From NCBI RefSeq assembly GCF_000330505.1, contig NW_004440243.1:86361-111251 (forward strand): a stretch of 24,891 bases of DNA. Reading direction: 5' to 3'. The DNA is from Entamoeba invadens IP1 (taxonomy: Eukaryota > Evosea > Mastigamoebida > Endamoebidae). Both the position numbers and the translations under genes were made by a program. Under the pieces are notes generated by a model. It was not told the origin of the DNA and ran no database searches. It saw nothing but the letters and a program-made list of their open reading frames with translations. Numbering within the stretch: the stretch's first letter is position 1; each line of letters starts with the position of its first letter. Positions 11,037 to 21,059 of the stretch are shown one piece after another.

Positions 11037-11468
11037 TTGAAAAATCCAAAAATCAAAATGATTTATAATTATATTTTTTTAATATATTATTTTATAATTT
11101 TTAACATTAGTTTATTTCTAATCTTTTGTTTGGAATAAATAAAATTTTATTGATTTTACATTACTAAATTTTTTTATCAAAAACACATCATATTTCAATG
11201 TCAATTTTATTTTTATTTTTTAAAATTAATTTATAACTTTATTAGTAAAAGCTCTTAAAAGTAAAAATTGTGGTAATATTTGTTCTTTCAAGAGTGGTCA
11301 TTTTCAGCCAATCTAACATTAATTGCCGCTCTATAGAGAAATCCTATTTTAGTTTAAATCTAAAATATTCCCAGTCTTCACAAATACTGTTCTTAATAGT
11401 TTTTACTGTATAACATATTTAAAATAATAATAAACAAAATAACTAATTGAATTAAACACACAAATCAA

Positions 11469-12044
11469 TTATTTTTTGAATGTTTTATAAGTACGAAGAT
11501 ACTCATAACTTAACTGTATGGCTTTTTTAATAACCACATCAACATTACTATTATTAAAAGAAGAACATTCAATGTAGCCGTTTGCTCCTATATCTTTCGC
11601 CATTTGAAGACATTTTTTTGTTGTTATTTTTTGATATATATATCTAGAATAACAACTTTCAATTTTTTCATTTGATTCTATCAAATCACTTTTAAGACCA
11701 ACAAGCAATATTGGAATGTCTTGGTCAAAGTGTCTGATTTCTGGCAACCAAGTTGTTTTGAGACTATTAAAAGAGTTCAAATTAACAAGTGAGAAACATA
11801 GAACAAAACATGTCGTATTTGGATAGCTCAACGGTCTCAAACGAGGGTAATCCTCTCCTCCGCCGGTATCCCACAATTCCATATCAAATTTAATGTCTTT
11901 GTAAGTCACATTCATTTTACAGTATTCCATTACAGTGGGTACATATTCACAAGGAAAATCACCAGTTGTGTACTTAATCAGAAGACTTGTTTTACCAACA
12001 GCACCATTACCATTGAAAAGCAACTTTATTTTTCGGTTTATCAT
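11469..12044 (-). CDS. Atypical Rho/Rac-family small GTPase
   Basis: Rho-type GTPase of 191 residues, usual length for the family, expected to act in actin and membrane signalling. Motifs: P-loop GNGAVGKT (12-19); switch I EYVPTVMEY with the Mg-binding Thr at 37; G3 as DTGGGEDYPRLRPLSYP (59-75); G4 as GLKSDL instead of NKxD/TKxD; G5 ECSS (159-162). A Rho-insert-sized segment lies between G4 and G5 (122-145). In G3, normal DTAGQE has become DTGGGE, so Ala59 and the catalytic Gln61 (Ras numbering) are both Gly. The C-terminus ends KTFKK with no CAAX box; no alternate frame near the stop supplies one. Low intrinsic hydrolysis and non-prenyl membrane targeting are inferred. ATG at 12044 gives a complete P-loop N-terminus. 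TAATT, the Entamoeba-type poly(A) signal, overlaps the stop codon. No intron seen. Confidence 0.92.
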   Translation of the reverse strand: MINRKIKLLFNGNGAVGKTSLLIKYTTGDFPCEYVPTVMEYCKMNVTYKDIKFDMELWDTGGGEDYPRLRPLSYPNTTCFVLCFSLVNLNSFNSLKTTWLPEIRHFDQDIPILLVGLKSDLIESNEKIESCYSRYIYQKITTKKCLQMAKDIGANGYIECSSFNNSNVDVVIKKAIQLSYEYLRTYKTFKK

Positions 12045-13126
12045 ATTTGAATTATATAGTTTTAAAAAACTATTTGAATTGGGTATTCCCGTTTTAATAA
12101 TACAAAAATGGAATTGAGTTTGTTGTAAAATTCTGTCTAAGCCACTATTTTGTTATTTTTATAAAGTTCAGATATTCAAATAATAAATAAATTTGTTATT
12201 ATAAAACTTTTATTTCTAATAAAACAAAAACAACAAATTTCTATATTTGTACAAATTTTCGTTTTTTTCAAATTATTTACTCGGTTTAACAATGTTATCT
12301 GCTCGGAAATGTTATATGGTACCTTTTGGATCAAATCAAGTGAATAAATACGGGAAACCATTCTAAAAACATATCATAGTTGTAGTTTTTTACAATTTTT
12401 GTGTGTTTATACCCAATTTTCATTTTCTACAAAAAACACCATTAAATTTCGATCAGATAACTTTTCTGAACAGATTATGTTATTAGACTAACTAAAGATA
12501 ATAAATGGGAAACTTTTTTATTTTTTGTCTTTAATTAAAAAAGATTTTAAATTTTTAAAATAATTAATAAACAATTAAAAATCATCTTTTTATTGCTATC
12601 ATAATCGACAAATTTTTAAAAAAACTGTCAAAAAAGCAGTATTGGGTTGTCAACGAGTTAATAACTATATAATATTTTTTAAATGTTGTTGTAAATTAAA
12701 CTTATAATTCAATTGTTATTTAAAAGTCGATATTAGAAAATTTGGATTTTTAAATTTTCAAAGTAAATTAATGTAAAGTTAATATAATTATAATTGATTT
12801 TACGTTATATATATTACATTATTTATTTAATAATATTTTTTTTACCCAATTGTTGTTATTCTAATTTAATTGAAAACATATTTAAATAAACAATAACAAC
12901 CTTTGTTCAGCGAAAATTAAATATATTAAACAATTATGCTATACTAAACATTGATGATAAAGTTTTATATATTTAATTATCAATAATGATTAATTGTTTT
13001 TTAAAGTGTTATAAATCATGATAATTTAGTATTAAAATTACAAAAAAATATATTTAAACAATAAAAATTCATTACAATTCATAAAATTATCTTGTTATAA
13101 TAACATTAAAATAGAAAACCCGTTTT
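12045..13126. other. A+T-rich intergenic DNA between the two intact genes
   Basis: Contains the promoter side of the GTPase and the 3' flank of the Igl-like gene. I see a 9-bp inverted repeat (GTTGTTATT at 12852-12860 with AATAACAAC at 12892-12900) and a 61-codon minus-strand open frame at 12176-12361 that I could not support as a gene. Nothing else stands out. Confidence 0.55.
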
Positions 13127-16100
13127 TTAGAACAAAAGTGCAAGAACAATAGCCACCATCATAATAACTATCTTCATTGCTCCATTACACTTTCCTGAAG
13201 TTTTATTAAGTGTATACCCATTTTTGCATTTACTGCAAGAATCTTTTCCATCACAAAGTACACATCCACTAATATGTCTGTCGCACGGCACACAAGCTCC
13301 CCATGATGTCGTGTAATACCCTTCTTTGCAAACACATTTACCTCCCTTAGCTTCAAAATACTCTGCATTACACACAGAGCATTTTTCTGAACTACACGAA
13401 GAACAAAATTCATTCAATTTGTCTTTGCATGGATCGCAAGTCTGAGTTTTTGTGTCGTAGACATAACCTTCAATGCACACACATGTTCCATCAACAGGAG
13501 TTTCTTCAAAGAAATTTTCAACAGCACATTTAACGCACTTCGTTTGGTCTTCACATACTTTGCAATTCTTCGAACACATCAAACAACTTTCTCCACTCAA
13601 ATAATACCCATCATTGCATCCTTCGCACATCTTCCCTGGAACCGGCTTGCGGTTTACATCAATGCACTTTTCACAGTCCGTTGCACTTGTACAATTCTCA
13701 CATTTACTGTCACATTGTTTACATTTATCAATGTCCAAGTAATACCCTTTGACACACTTTTCACATGTAAAACCAGTTCTAAAAGTTTTTGGATCACAAA
13801 CGGTGCAATGCTCTTTATCAGTGCAAACATTGCAATTTTCAGCGCATTGTTCACAATTGCCTTCGGAGTCTAAAAACATGTTAGTGTCTTTACATGTGGT
13901 ACAATTTGTTGTTGGTTCTCTTAATTCATCAACACACTCGGTACAATGGACGTAAATGCCGTTGCCATAGTCACATTCCTTTTTGCAAACAATCAAATCG
14001 TTGGGGCAAGCAACACATGTATTGGTATTTGGATCAAGATAGACACCCTGATCACATTCACATTTTGGTGGGTTTCTTTTGTTCTTACATTCTTTACATT
14101 CAATATTTCCATCTTTAATTTCACAACCATTGCAAACACTCGGACATCTTGCACATGTTCCATCAGTTGAATTGAATGTGAAGCCATCTTTACAAATTGT
14201 GCAATACTTTGTCGGTTCTGAAGCTGGTCCATTTAAAACAGCATTACCATCTTTACATTGAGTGCAAGCAGTTGCACTACATGTTAAACACCCAATTCCG
14301 TTGTTGCACATTTGACACACTTTTTTGTCATCCATGTAATATCCATCAACACATTGCGAGCATTGTGTTGTACCAAATCCAATTGCCATGTGTTCTTTAT
14401 CACATGCCAAGCAATTAATTTGTTTGTTTTGGACAACATATTTACCATCTGTTGAACAACCTTCAATTTTTTGTACACAGACATCAATCTTCCCCGGTTC
14501 AGTCACATAGCCAACGTTACATTCACATTGATTTGTTGGATCTCTTCCCTGTCCATTATATTGTTCTGGTTGACACGTCTTACAAGTCACTTTTGTTTGA
14601 CCAGTTTCCCAAACACAAGTTGCACATTTTTCGGGGCACTTTTCACATTTTTCATCTTTTAAATAAGTTCCCGTTGGACACACACATTTCCCTTCTGATG
14701 TGTATTTTGCTCCAGTTGCGCAGAGTGTGCAATGTTTACCATTGGCACTCTCAATACATCCTTCAAGAGAATTTATCTTTTCACAATCGGTCACTGTTGA
14801 CGCATTCTTTTGATAATATCCATTTTTACACATACAGTTTTTGATCACATCTCTATTATTTTTCGCACATTCGTAATTTGAATTTTCTTTTGTTTGTGTT
14901 TTGTACATGTAACTTCTTCTCAATAATGGATTGCATTTACTTTCAGGATTGGTAGTCTCATTATATGCTGGTACCAACTCTTCAAAGAAAGAATTTACTC
15001 CTTTGTACTTACAGAATTTATAAGTTGTGTCATAATTATCGACAATTTCCAGTATAATGTCAGTTGGAGTTAATATGCATTTTCCATTTAATAAAACACC
15101 ATTAGGGTTGCCATTATTGAAAGCGCATTTGTAACAAGTCACACCATCATCGGCACATTGAGCACAATTTTCATCATCACACGGTTCTGCTTTTGTCGCC
15201 TTCCAGTTGTCATACAAGGAACTTCCAGGCATTGGCGTATCTGCTGTTAAACATTCCATAAAATGTCCTTTGCATTTTTTGCAAGAATAAATTTTTGTTT
15301 CAATATTATAATCAAGATAATACCCAGTCTTGCACGTTGGTTTTCCCGAAGAGGTATCTAACCCATCATTTGAAAATAGATTGCATTCACCATTAAGAGC
15401 ATAATATCCATCTTCACAGATACCACATTTTCCATCTGATTTAAATTCGACACAATGATTGGAAACACAATTTCCTCTATCAACTTTACATCTTTTATTA
15501 CATTGAGTACATTTGGTGGTATCATACAATTCGCACAAGCTGTCGTACTGTTTGTTTATATCTCCGTTTACTTCGCACATTGTACAAGTTCCTTTATCAT
15601 TTATATAATATCCTTCTCTACAAGATTTGCAAATAACATCACTCGACGTTTCTTTGAGTATATTACAGTTCTCGTCGGTCTTTTTGCAGGCTTTATAAGA
15701 TAGAATATAACCAACATCACACTTTAAGCAGTTTTCCCCATTCTGTCGAATACACCCTTCTATTACCTTGAGTTCTGTTTGGCAGTGAAGTTTTTGAGTG
15801 TCCATAGTCTTATTTCCAAAGCATTTCAAACATACTTGTTTGCCTTCTTTTAATCCAGAAAGAGCACAATTTGTTTTATCAAAAACTTCTGTTCCACTAT
15901 CAGCATCTACACATCCATCCATATTTACGTTTGTTGCAAGACCTTGTCCGCAGTACTTACATTTTGTTGTTTTTACTGATCCACTTTTTAAATCGTAGGT
16001 ACTTACACATTGTTTGCATGTGTCGAAAGAACTGTTGAAATCACAAGTACATTCACCTGATTGATCACAAGTGTTACATCCATAATCACAAAACTTACAT

Positions 16101-16354
16101 TCTTTATCATTTAAATAAACATAGGGGTCAGTAACATTACAATTCGTTGGATTATAGACACATTCTCCGTTTTCAAGTTTGAAATAATTATTTTCACACT
16201 CAATACAATTGATTGTATCAGTGGGATTTCCACTGTTATCAAATTTTCTATCAACCTTTTTACAGTTGGGATGTTTTGATCTTGGTTCTATTTCTCCCAC
16301 TTTTAAAAATGGATCTGCATTTGCCAAAATTATCACTAATAAGGATATAAGCAT
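13127..16354 (-). CDS. Igl-like CXXC-rich surface protein (Gal/GalNAc lectin intermediate subunit type)
   Basis: Intact frame of 1075 residues. The N-terminus MLISLLVIILANADPF is a signal peptide with probable cleavage after ANA. The body is cysteine-rich throughout, with about 47 CXXC pairs by hand count, often in CxxCxxGYYL units. The protein ends in a hydrophobic tail, CNGAMKIVIMMVAIVLALLF, right at the stop, with no cytoplasmic residues; this is the layout of a GPI-anchor signal, with an Asn/Gly/Ala cluster as a possible attachment site. Entamoeba Igl proteins are about 1100 residues, GPI-anchored and CXXC-rich, so size and architecture agree. Lectin activity is inferred from architecture only; other large CXXC proteins remain possible. 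No TMK-type membrane segment or kinase follows. The start is fixed by an in-frame TGA 12 bases upstream. TATTT, a possible poly(A) signal, lies about 15 bases after the stop. Confidence 0.85.
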   Translation of the reverse strand: MLISLLVIILANADPFLKVGEIEPRSKHPNCKKVDRKFDNSGNPTDTINCIECENNYFKLENGECVYNPTNCNVTDPYVYLNDKECKFCDYGCNTCDQSGECTCDFNSSFDTCKQCVSTYDLKSGSVKTTKCKYCGQGLATNVNMDGCVDADSGTEVFDKTNCALSGLKEGKQVCLKCFGNKTMDTQKLHCQTELKVIEGCIRQNGENCLKCDVGYILSYKACKKTDENCNILKETSSDVICKSCREGYYINDKGTCTMCEVNGDINKQYDSLCELYDTTKCTQCNKRCKVDRGNCVSNHCVEFKSDGKCGICEDGYYALNGECNLFSNDGLDTSSGKPTCKTGYYLDYNIETKIYSCKKCKGHFMECLTADTPMPGSSLYDNWKATKAEPCDDENCAQCADDGVTCYKCAFNNGNPNGVLLNGKCILTPTDIILEIVDNYDTTYKFCKYKGVNSFFEELVPAYNETTNPESKCNPLLRRSYMYKTQTKENSNYECAKNNRDVIKNCMCKNGYYQKNASTVTDCEKINSLEGCIESANGKHCTLCATGAKYTSEGKCVCPTGTYLKDEKCEKCPEKCATCVWETGQTKVTCKTCQPEQYNGQGRDPTNQCECNVGYVTEPGKIDVCVQKIEGCSTDGKYVVQNKQINCLACDKEHMAIGFGTTQCSQCVDGYYMDDKKVCQMCNNGIGCLTCSATACTQCKDGNAVLNGPASEPTKYCTICKDGFTFNSTDGTCARCPSVCNGCEIKDGNIECKECKNKRNPPKCECDQGVYLDPNTNTCVACPNDLIVCKKECDYGNGIYVHCTECVDELREPTTNCTTCKDTNMFLDSEGNCEQCAENCNVCTDKEHCTVCDPKTFRTGFTCEKCVKGYYLDIDKCKQCDSKCENCTSATDCEKCIDVNRKPVPGKMCEGCNDGYYLSGESCLMCSKNCKVCEDQTKCVKCAVENFFEETPVDGTCVCIEGYVYDTKTQTCDPCKDKLNEFCSSCSSEKCSVCNAEYFEAKGGKCVCKEGYYTTSWGACVPCDRHISGCVLCDGKDSCSKCKNGYTLNKTSGKCNGAMKIVIMMVAIVLALLF

Positions 16355-16385
16355 TTGTATAATTCAGTTTTATTTTTTTTTGTAA

Positions 16386-16451
16386 ATGGAAACAATTTTT
16401 TGCAACAATATGAATCAAATGATATTGTTGTTGATTAGCTTAAGTTTCCAT
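16386..16451. repeat. Nested inverted repeat in the promoter region of the Igl-like gene
   Basis: Outer arms ATGGAAAC (16386-16393) and GTTTCCAT (16444-16451) enclose inner arms CAACAATAT (16403-16411) and ATATTGTTG (16422-16430); all pairings are perfect. The inner loop is 10 bases. The structure begins 31 bases upstream of the ATG, where short Entamoeba promoters sit. It could be a paired binding site or a cruciform or hairpin. Functional role is inference. Confidence 0.7.
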
Positions 16452-17771
16452 TATTTTTATTTTTTTGTAATTTTAAAAATACAAAAACAGAACATGATTC
16501 TAATCATTAATATAACATGTTTTTCTTGAAACTTCTTTGTGATAATTAATGTAATAAACAATATTGAGCCCAGTTATTAAATACAACTTTTTATCTAATT
16601 TGTTTGGTGTTTAAATTTTTCACATAAAATGGAACAGTTTCATTACATGATTATTTTTTTGATTAAAAAATCAAATTATTTACATAGTTTCATGTTTTGA
16701 AATTTTATAGTTATGATTATGTTTCCATTTTAATATATCATTAAACATAATTATTTAATTAATACAATAATTAACAATTTCAATTGTTTTTTATATTAAT
16801 TAACCACATTTTAAGATTTATGTTTATTTGACAATAACTAAATTATTGAAACTAAAATTGAATGCAATTAGTTATAAGAGTAATTTTTAAATTTGTTTCA
16901 ATAAATATATTTTTTAAATTGTTTCAATTTACATATTATTTTTTTGTTTTGTTTATTAATTCTATTATAATGTTAATTAATTCTTGTTTGTTTCATAATC
17001 ATCGCATATTTTGTAGAAATAAAGGTTTGAAAAAAAAATTATAGTAAAACTTTACAAAAAAAACTATTTAAAAGTAGTTTTCTTAGAAACAATAATTTTT
17101 TAGATTAAAACTAAAAATAATGTTTACCATAAGCGGGTTTTGGCTAAAAATACCCATTTTTGAAAACAATATATACCTTGTCTAAAAAATTTGACCAAAC
17201 CATACAAAGTACATTATTTTTTACATCACAATTTTAATCACTTTATTAAACTGGATGGTATATTCAACTTTATTATTACAAATAATATTTAGGGATGATC
17301 GTACTAAAATTAAGACCAAAACCATGGTTTCGACAAAGATTATTAATTTATATAGCATTATAAAAACTAAATCTAAAAAGTCAAATTTGAACTATTATCA
17401 AAAAAATAAATGAAGAAAATTGTTTAATATTATCTAAATATTATTTAAATAGTAAATCGAAGCTACAGTACTTGCCTACACTTGAGTACCACATCTGTAT
17501 AATTCAAAGTTGCTTTAAATATTTTAGCTAAAAACAAACAATTTGACTCCTATTTCGATAATGAATAATTTAACAGGGTCCTCCTTTTTCAAAAAACCAG
17601 CCACCACGTTTCACCACATCAACAAAAAATGACACGTGTCTATAGAATGTAATTTTTATTTTTTACTTTAAACAATTAATTATTCCAGGACAATTTTTGC
17701 TTTTAGGTAAAAAAAACTTCAACTGTTTTTAAATCCTTTTTTACAATCAAAAACCACTTAATTGTAATCAA
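16452..17771. other. A+T-rich intergenic DNA, no gene seen
   Basis: No coding frame with non-trivial composition. One 10-bp perfect palindrome, GACACGTGTC at 17631-17640, sits in a slightly GC-richer patch from 17575 to 17645. Confidence 0.55.
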
Positions 17772-17828
17772 TTTAAGGCGACCTTCAAGATTGTCACGAC
17801 CCAAGTAATCCTAAGATCTTTTGGGTCG
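17772..17828 (+). repeat. Two-copy structured element, copy A
   Basis: GC-richer patch beginning TTTAAGGCGACCTTCAAGAT (17772-17791) and containing a perfect 8-bp inverted repeat CGACCCAA (17797-17804) / TTGGGTCG (17821-17828). The first 20 bases match 17 of 20 with the reverse strand of 19957-19976, and the end (ATCC...AAGATC...TTGGG) also resembles that copy. May be a small RNA or the end of a mobile element. Confidence 0.5.
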
Positions 17829-19935
17829 AATTAATTATTTTTTTGTAAATCGGCATTTTACTTTCCTTTTTACCAAATAACAAAAAAAAATATTTTTTAA
17901 AATTTCACAATTTTATTTCTGAATTTACACATTGTTGAATTAATTATATATAATCATCATTAACCTTAACAGATTGTTTTATCAATTTTCATAACGAAAT
18001 TATCTAAGCAATCAAACGTTCAAATAAACAAAAAATCAAAAATACAACAGTGTTGATACAAAGGTAATTCTCAAATCAAATTTCCACTTAAATTATAGTT
18101 GTTTATTACATTGAATTGATTGACTGTAAATAATAACTTTTGTGTAATGACTATGATATACATTAAAACAAAAATAAACGATTATCATCAATTTCATTGT
18201 GTAACTACGTCAATGTGCACAATTTTCGTTCAACAATTTTTTGTTGATAATTACATATAAGAGAGTTGTTATATACTATAATTCTTTTCTAACTATCGTT
18301 TTCTTGTTATTCATATAAAAACATAATTAAACGTATATGCCTTAGTAACACCACAACATTTATTATTGTATATAATAAAAACATGTATTGATTATTAATT
18401 TCAATAATTTAATAACAATAGATCATATATCAGGTCTCACTGTTAATCACAACATTTTCATTTTTATAAAATGTCAAAATAAAACGTGATAAATTTTTAG
18501 TGTGAAAACGTGTAACATCAAACCCGAACTTAAAATCATTACACCGAAATCAAAAGAATAACACAGTTTAGAACTCTTTTGTTTTTAATTTGCTTCTCTT
18601 TCACATATATACATAAAATATAAAAAATAAATATTTTATCTTCAAAAAGCAAAAGCAGACGATACAAAAATAAAAAAATGATTTCAGTTCTTTGTTGTGG
18701 TACATTAATTTAGTTGTTTCAACAAAAATGAATACACTTTCATGATTATTTTAAAATTCAATTCATACATATTTATCTATAATAACAGTTATTTCTCTAG
18801 ATCATACATAAAATTGCATTAAAACATAAATATTTGTCTTTTTTGATTTATAATACAATGCACATATAATCTAAGTAATACACAAACATTAAAAAATAAT
18901 TCAATAGCTTTCAAAATGAATTGTATTAATATAGTAAAATATTTTTATTAAATTTATAAAATATATTTAATCGTATCTAAGTGACAACACCAATGTAATT
19001 GAAAAAACAAATTGGTTTATTATCATCATTTTTAATTTGTTCACATGTATATTTGATTATTTATCAAAATAAACTTCACTTGGTTGTCAGTTATATTAAC
19101 CAGTAAATATATTTTATTTGAAAGTAACATGTACAAATGGGTTGTGAACAACAAACAGTTAAAAATATTTATTTACATTCTTTTCATTATATAATATTTA
19201 TGTATTTGTTTAGTTTGAAATTAAATGTTTACACACTCAAAAAGTATACACATTTAATAATTTTATCCGTTTTTACAATGGGCGTATAGAGTATAAAAGT
19301 GAATCATGTTATATTAATAATCAAAATACAATCATTAAAAGAAACTGTATAATCATGTTATTATTTCACTATTCAATGACAGATGTGATGTTATTTTTAA
19401 ATTGGTGCTATTTATGTGTGTAATCAGACAGAATAAATTAAAAACATAATATAAATTTAATAACATTATTTACATGTCATTATCAACAGTGAGTTATTAA
19501 AAAATAATTGTTTTTAATGTAGTTACACAATTAAAATAGTCACACCCGTTTTGAATATAAAAGATATATTTATAAATCAAAAATATGTCAAAAACAATTA
19601 TTATTTTTGGTTTATGTTTACACCAAAAATTATACATTTGAACATGATTGTAAATTATTATTTATCATTCCATGTCTTGTCATATTGGTAACTGTATGTG
19701 TGAATATCAAAAACTACATTTTTAAATTGAAATACAATTGTTTAAATATGAATATTTTAAAAAAATACTATTTTTTATTGTTTACCAAATAATTTTTTTT
19801 GTAATCACTTTTTTTAACATAAAAAATAAATGATTAATTATTTTTTATATTTATAATTATTTGACACGCATATCAAACTTTTTGTTACCATTTCTTAATT
19901 TCTTTACGTATGTTTTTGACTTTAAATAATTATTG
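17829..19935. other. A+T-rich intergenic DNA, no gene seen
   Basis: About 2.1 kb with no credible coding frame. A 61-codon plus-strand frame at 19607-19792 is dominated by Lys, Asn, Leu, Ile, Phe and Tyr and is attributed to composition. No RNA-like structure noticed. Confidence 0.6.
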
Positions 19936-19976
19936 TCAGCCCAAGCATCTTGATGGATCTTCAAGGTAGCCTTTAA
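19936..19976 (-). repeat. Two-copy structured element, copy B
   Basis: Reverse-strand copy of the 17.8-kb element: it begins TTAAAGGCTACCTTGAAGAT and ends GCTTGGGCTGA. It lacks about 16-20 bases present in the middle of copy A. A short hairpin, CTTGA (19949-19953) / TCAAG (19961-19965), is visible. It lies about 65 bases beyond the 3' end of the transposase-like relic. Confidence 0.5.
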
Positions 19977-20039
19977 TATAAAACGTAAATAACAACACAA
20001 TTTTTTATTTATTAAAAATTTATTTAATAATTATAATTT

Positions 20040-20545
20040 TTAAATAATAATACAACTATTTGAGAATTCGCTTACTTTTTTTGTTAATGTTTGATGACTT
20101 GAAAGTACCTTTTCAAGTACTTCAAATCCATACTGCTTAACCGAGTCAGCACACATAGATATAATATCTTTTAACACGTGATATTTTGATTCTATGTTAT
20201 TGGCAACAAACAACATTGCCAATTCATTTGTGAGTTTTCTTCCTCCATCAACTAAACTTTTATCACAACTTTTTTTAGTGTGGTTGTGGTGTTACAATTC
20301 TGAACGATTTGTAGTGACCGGCTTTTTGACCTGCATTGTATGCATTTTCAACTATTTTTCTAATTTCCACATTTTGACATTCATGATGTGTCAAGTAATG
20401 TTCGGAAGCATCATTTTTGTTTGGGAAATACCCACAAACTTTACAACAAAATAATCTTCTGCTTTTGTCGAGTACTTCAGTTAGCCTTTCATCCCATATA
20501 GTTTTTTCATCTCAATTGGGACATTTGGTGTAAACATGTTGTTTT
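20040..20545 (-). pseudogene. Zinc-finger / hAT-like transposase relic, N-terminal part
   Basis: Reading right to left, one frame gives a TGA-interrupted start (DEKTIWDERLTEVLDKSRR) followed by a C2H2-type finger, CKVC-x11-HYLTH, then EIRKIVENAYNAGQKAGHYK. After a one-base shift near PQP the reading continues as SLVDGGRKLTNELAMLFVAN and then NIESKYHVLKDIISMCADS to a stop at 20040. A BED/C2H2 finger followed by a segment like LxxxFVxNNIxxxxVxxxxF is the layout at the N-terminus of hAT-superfamily transposases, which occur in Entamoeba. The DDE-fold catalytic part is missing, so this is a truncated relic. The finger is clear; the hAT assignment is an inference, and a domesticated zinc-finger gene fragment is the alternative. 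Confidence 0.5.
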
Positions 20546-20782
20546 TAAAAAGTTCAAAATAACAATTTGGGGTTTAATTATATTTTACAATTAAAAAATT
20601 AACGTTATCAGATTGTATATATAATATAGTTGTATATAAACTAGAATTCAAAAATCGATAATGTATTTATTTTATTTTTTTAATTAATGGGTGTGTTAAG
20701 TTAATACTGATTATTTAGTTAATACTTTTAATACATATCGTTATTAATTGTTAATTTATATTTATTAAATATTTTACCAATT

Positions 20783-20796
20783 TAAAAAAATAAAAA
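20783..20796 (-). terminator. Poly-T Pol III-type terminator
   Basis: On the minus strand TTTTT-A-TTTTTTT follows directly after the discriminator base of the tRNA-like gene, as expected for RNA polymerase III termination. Confidence 0.55.
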
Positions 20797-20882
20797 TGGA
20801 GACTATGGGAGTCAAACCCAACATCTTTTATCTAGAAATCGAGATATTAGCTGATAATGCACTACCGTTGTGCTAAGTCCCC
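20797..20882 (-). tRNA. tRNA-like gene, isotype unresolved, unusual anticodon arm
   Basis: 86 bases on the minus strand. Acceptor GGGGACT pairs with AGTCTCC over 7 bp (one G-U), followed by discriminator A. The D arm is GCAC/GTGC with loop AACGGTA; box A is TAGCACAACGG (20865-20875), a perfect consensus. The T arm is TTGGG/CCCAT with loop TTTGACT; box B GGTTTGACTCC (20808-20818) differs from consensus by one base (C56 to T). A 5-bp stem TTATC (20853-20857) / GATAA (20828-20832) encloses 20 bases rather than 7, which fits a loop plus a 13-base intron. No candidate anticodon has a clean U33 in that fold: GCT (Ser) and AAT (Ile) are both readable. It may be an intron-containing tRNA, a decayed tRNA, or a tRNA-derived repeat. 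Confidence 0.6.
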
Positions 20883-21038
20883 TTACATAATATTTTAAAA
20901 TTGTTTCATTATATTTAAATTTTATGATAAATGCTAATAATTTTAATTGTGTTAATTGTAAATATCAACTGAATCAACACTTAAAAGGTGTACATTATAA
21001 GTTCTTGTTGATAATGTTCAAAAATAACAAAACTATTC

Positions 21039-21059
21039 AAAAAACAACATATTTTAACA
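21039..21059 (+). repeat. Left 21-bp flanking direct repeat (probable target-site duplication)
   Basis: Matches 21500-21520 at 20 of 21 positions (core AACAACATATT). The two copies bracket the GC-richer structured element. Confidence 0.65.

Larger units (their letters stand above)
10511..11468. other. A+T-rich intergenic DNA holding two inverted repeats
   Basis: No coding signal in any frame. The stretch contains the two perfect inverted repeats listed separately and long runs of A and T. The right end is the 3' flank of the minus-strand GTPase gene. Confidence 0.6.

Noticed and set aside
12176..12361. 61-codon minus-strand frame beginning MVSRIYSLDLIQKV
   Set aside because: The first 40 residues vaguely resemble N-termini of Entamoeba LRR proteins, but the rest is A+T-driven and nothing recognisable follows; too weak to call.
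13544..15998. Many short frames on both strands inside the Igl-like gene
   Set aside because: The regular cysteine codons of the real gene keep other frames open; all lie within a complete 1075-codon frame with clear family features.
17631..17640. GACACGTGTC palindrome containing an E-box core
   Set aside because: A perfect 10-bp palindrome, but a single copy far from any gene; kept only as a remark in the intergenic entry.
20194..20454. 86-codon plus-strand frame
   Set aside because: Antisense to the zinc-finger relic, which has a C2H2 finger on the other strand.
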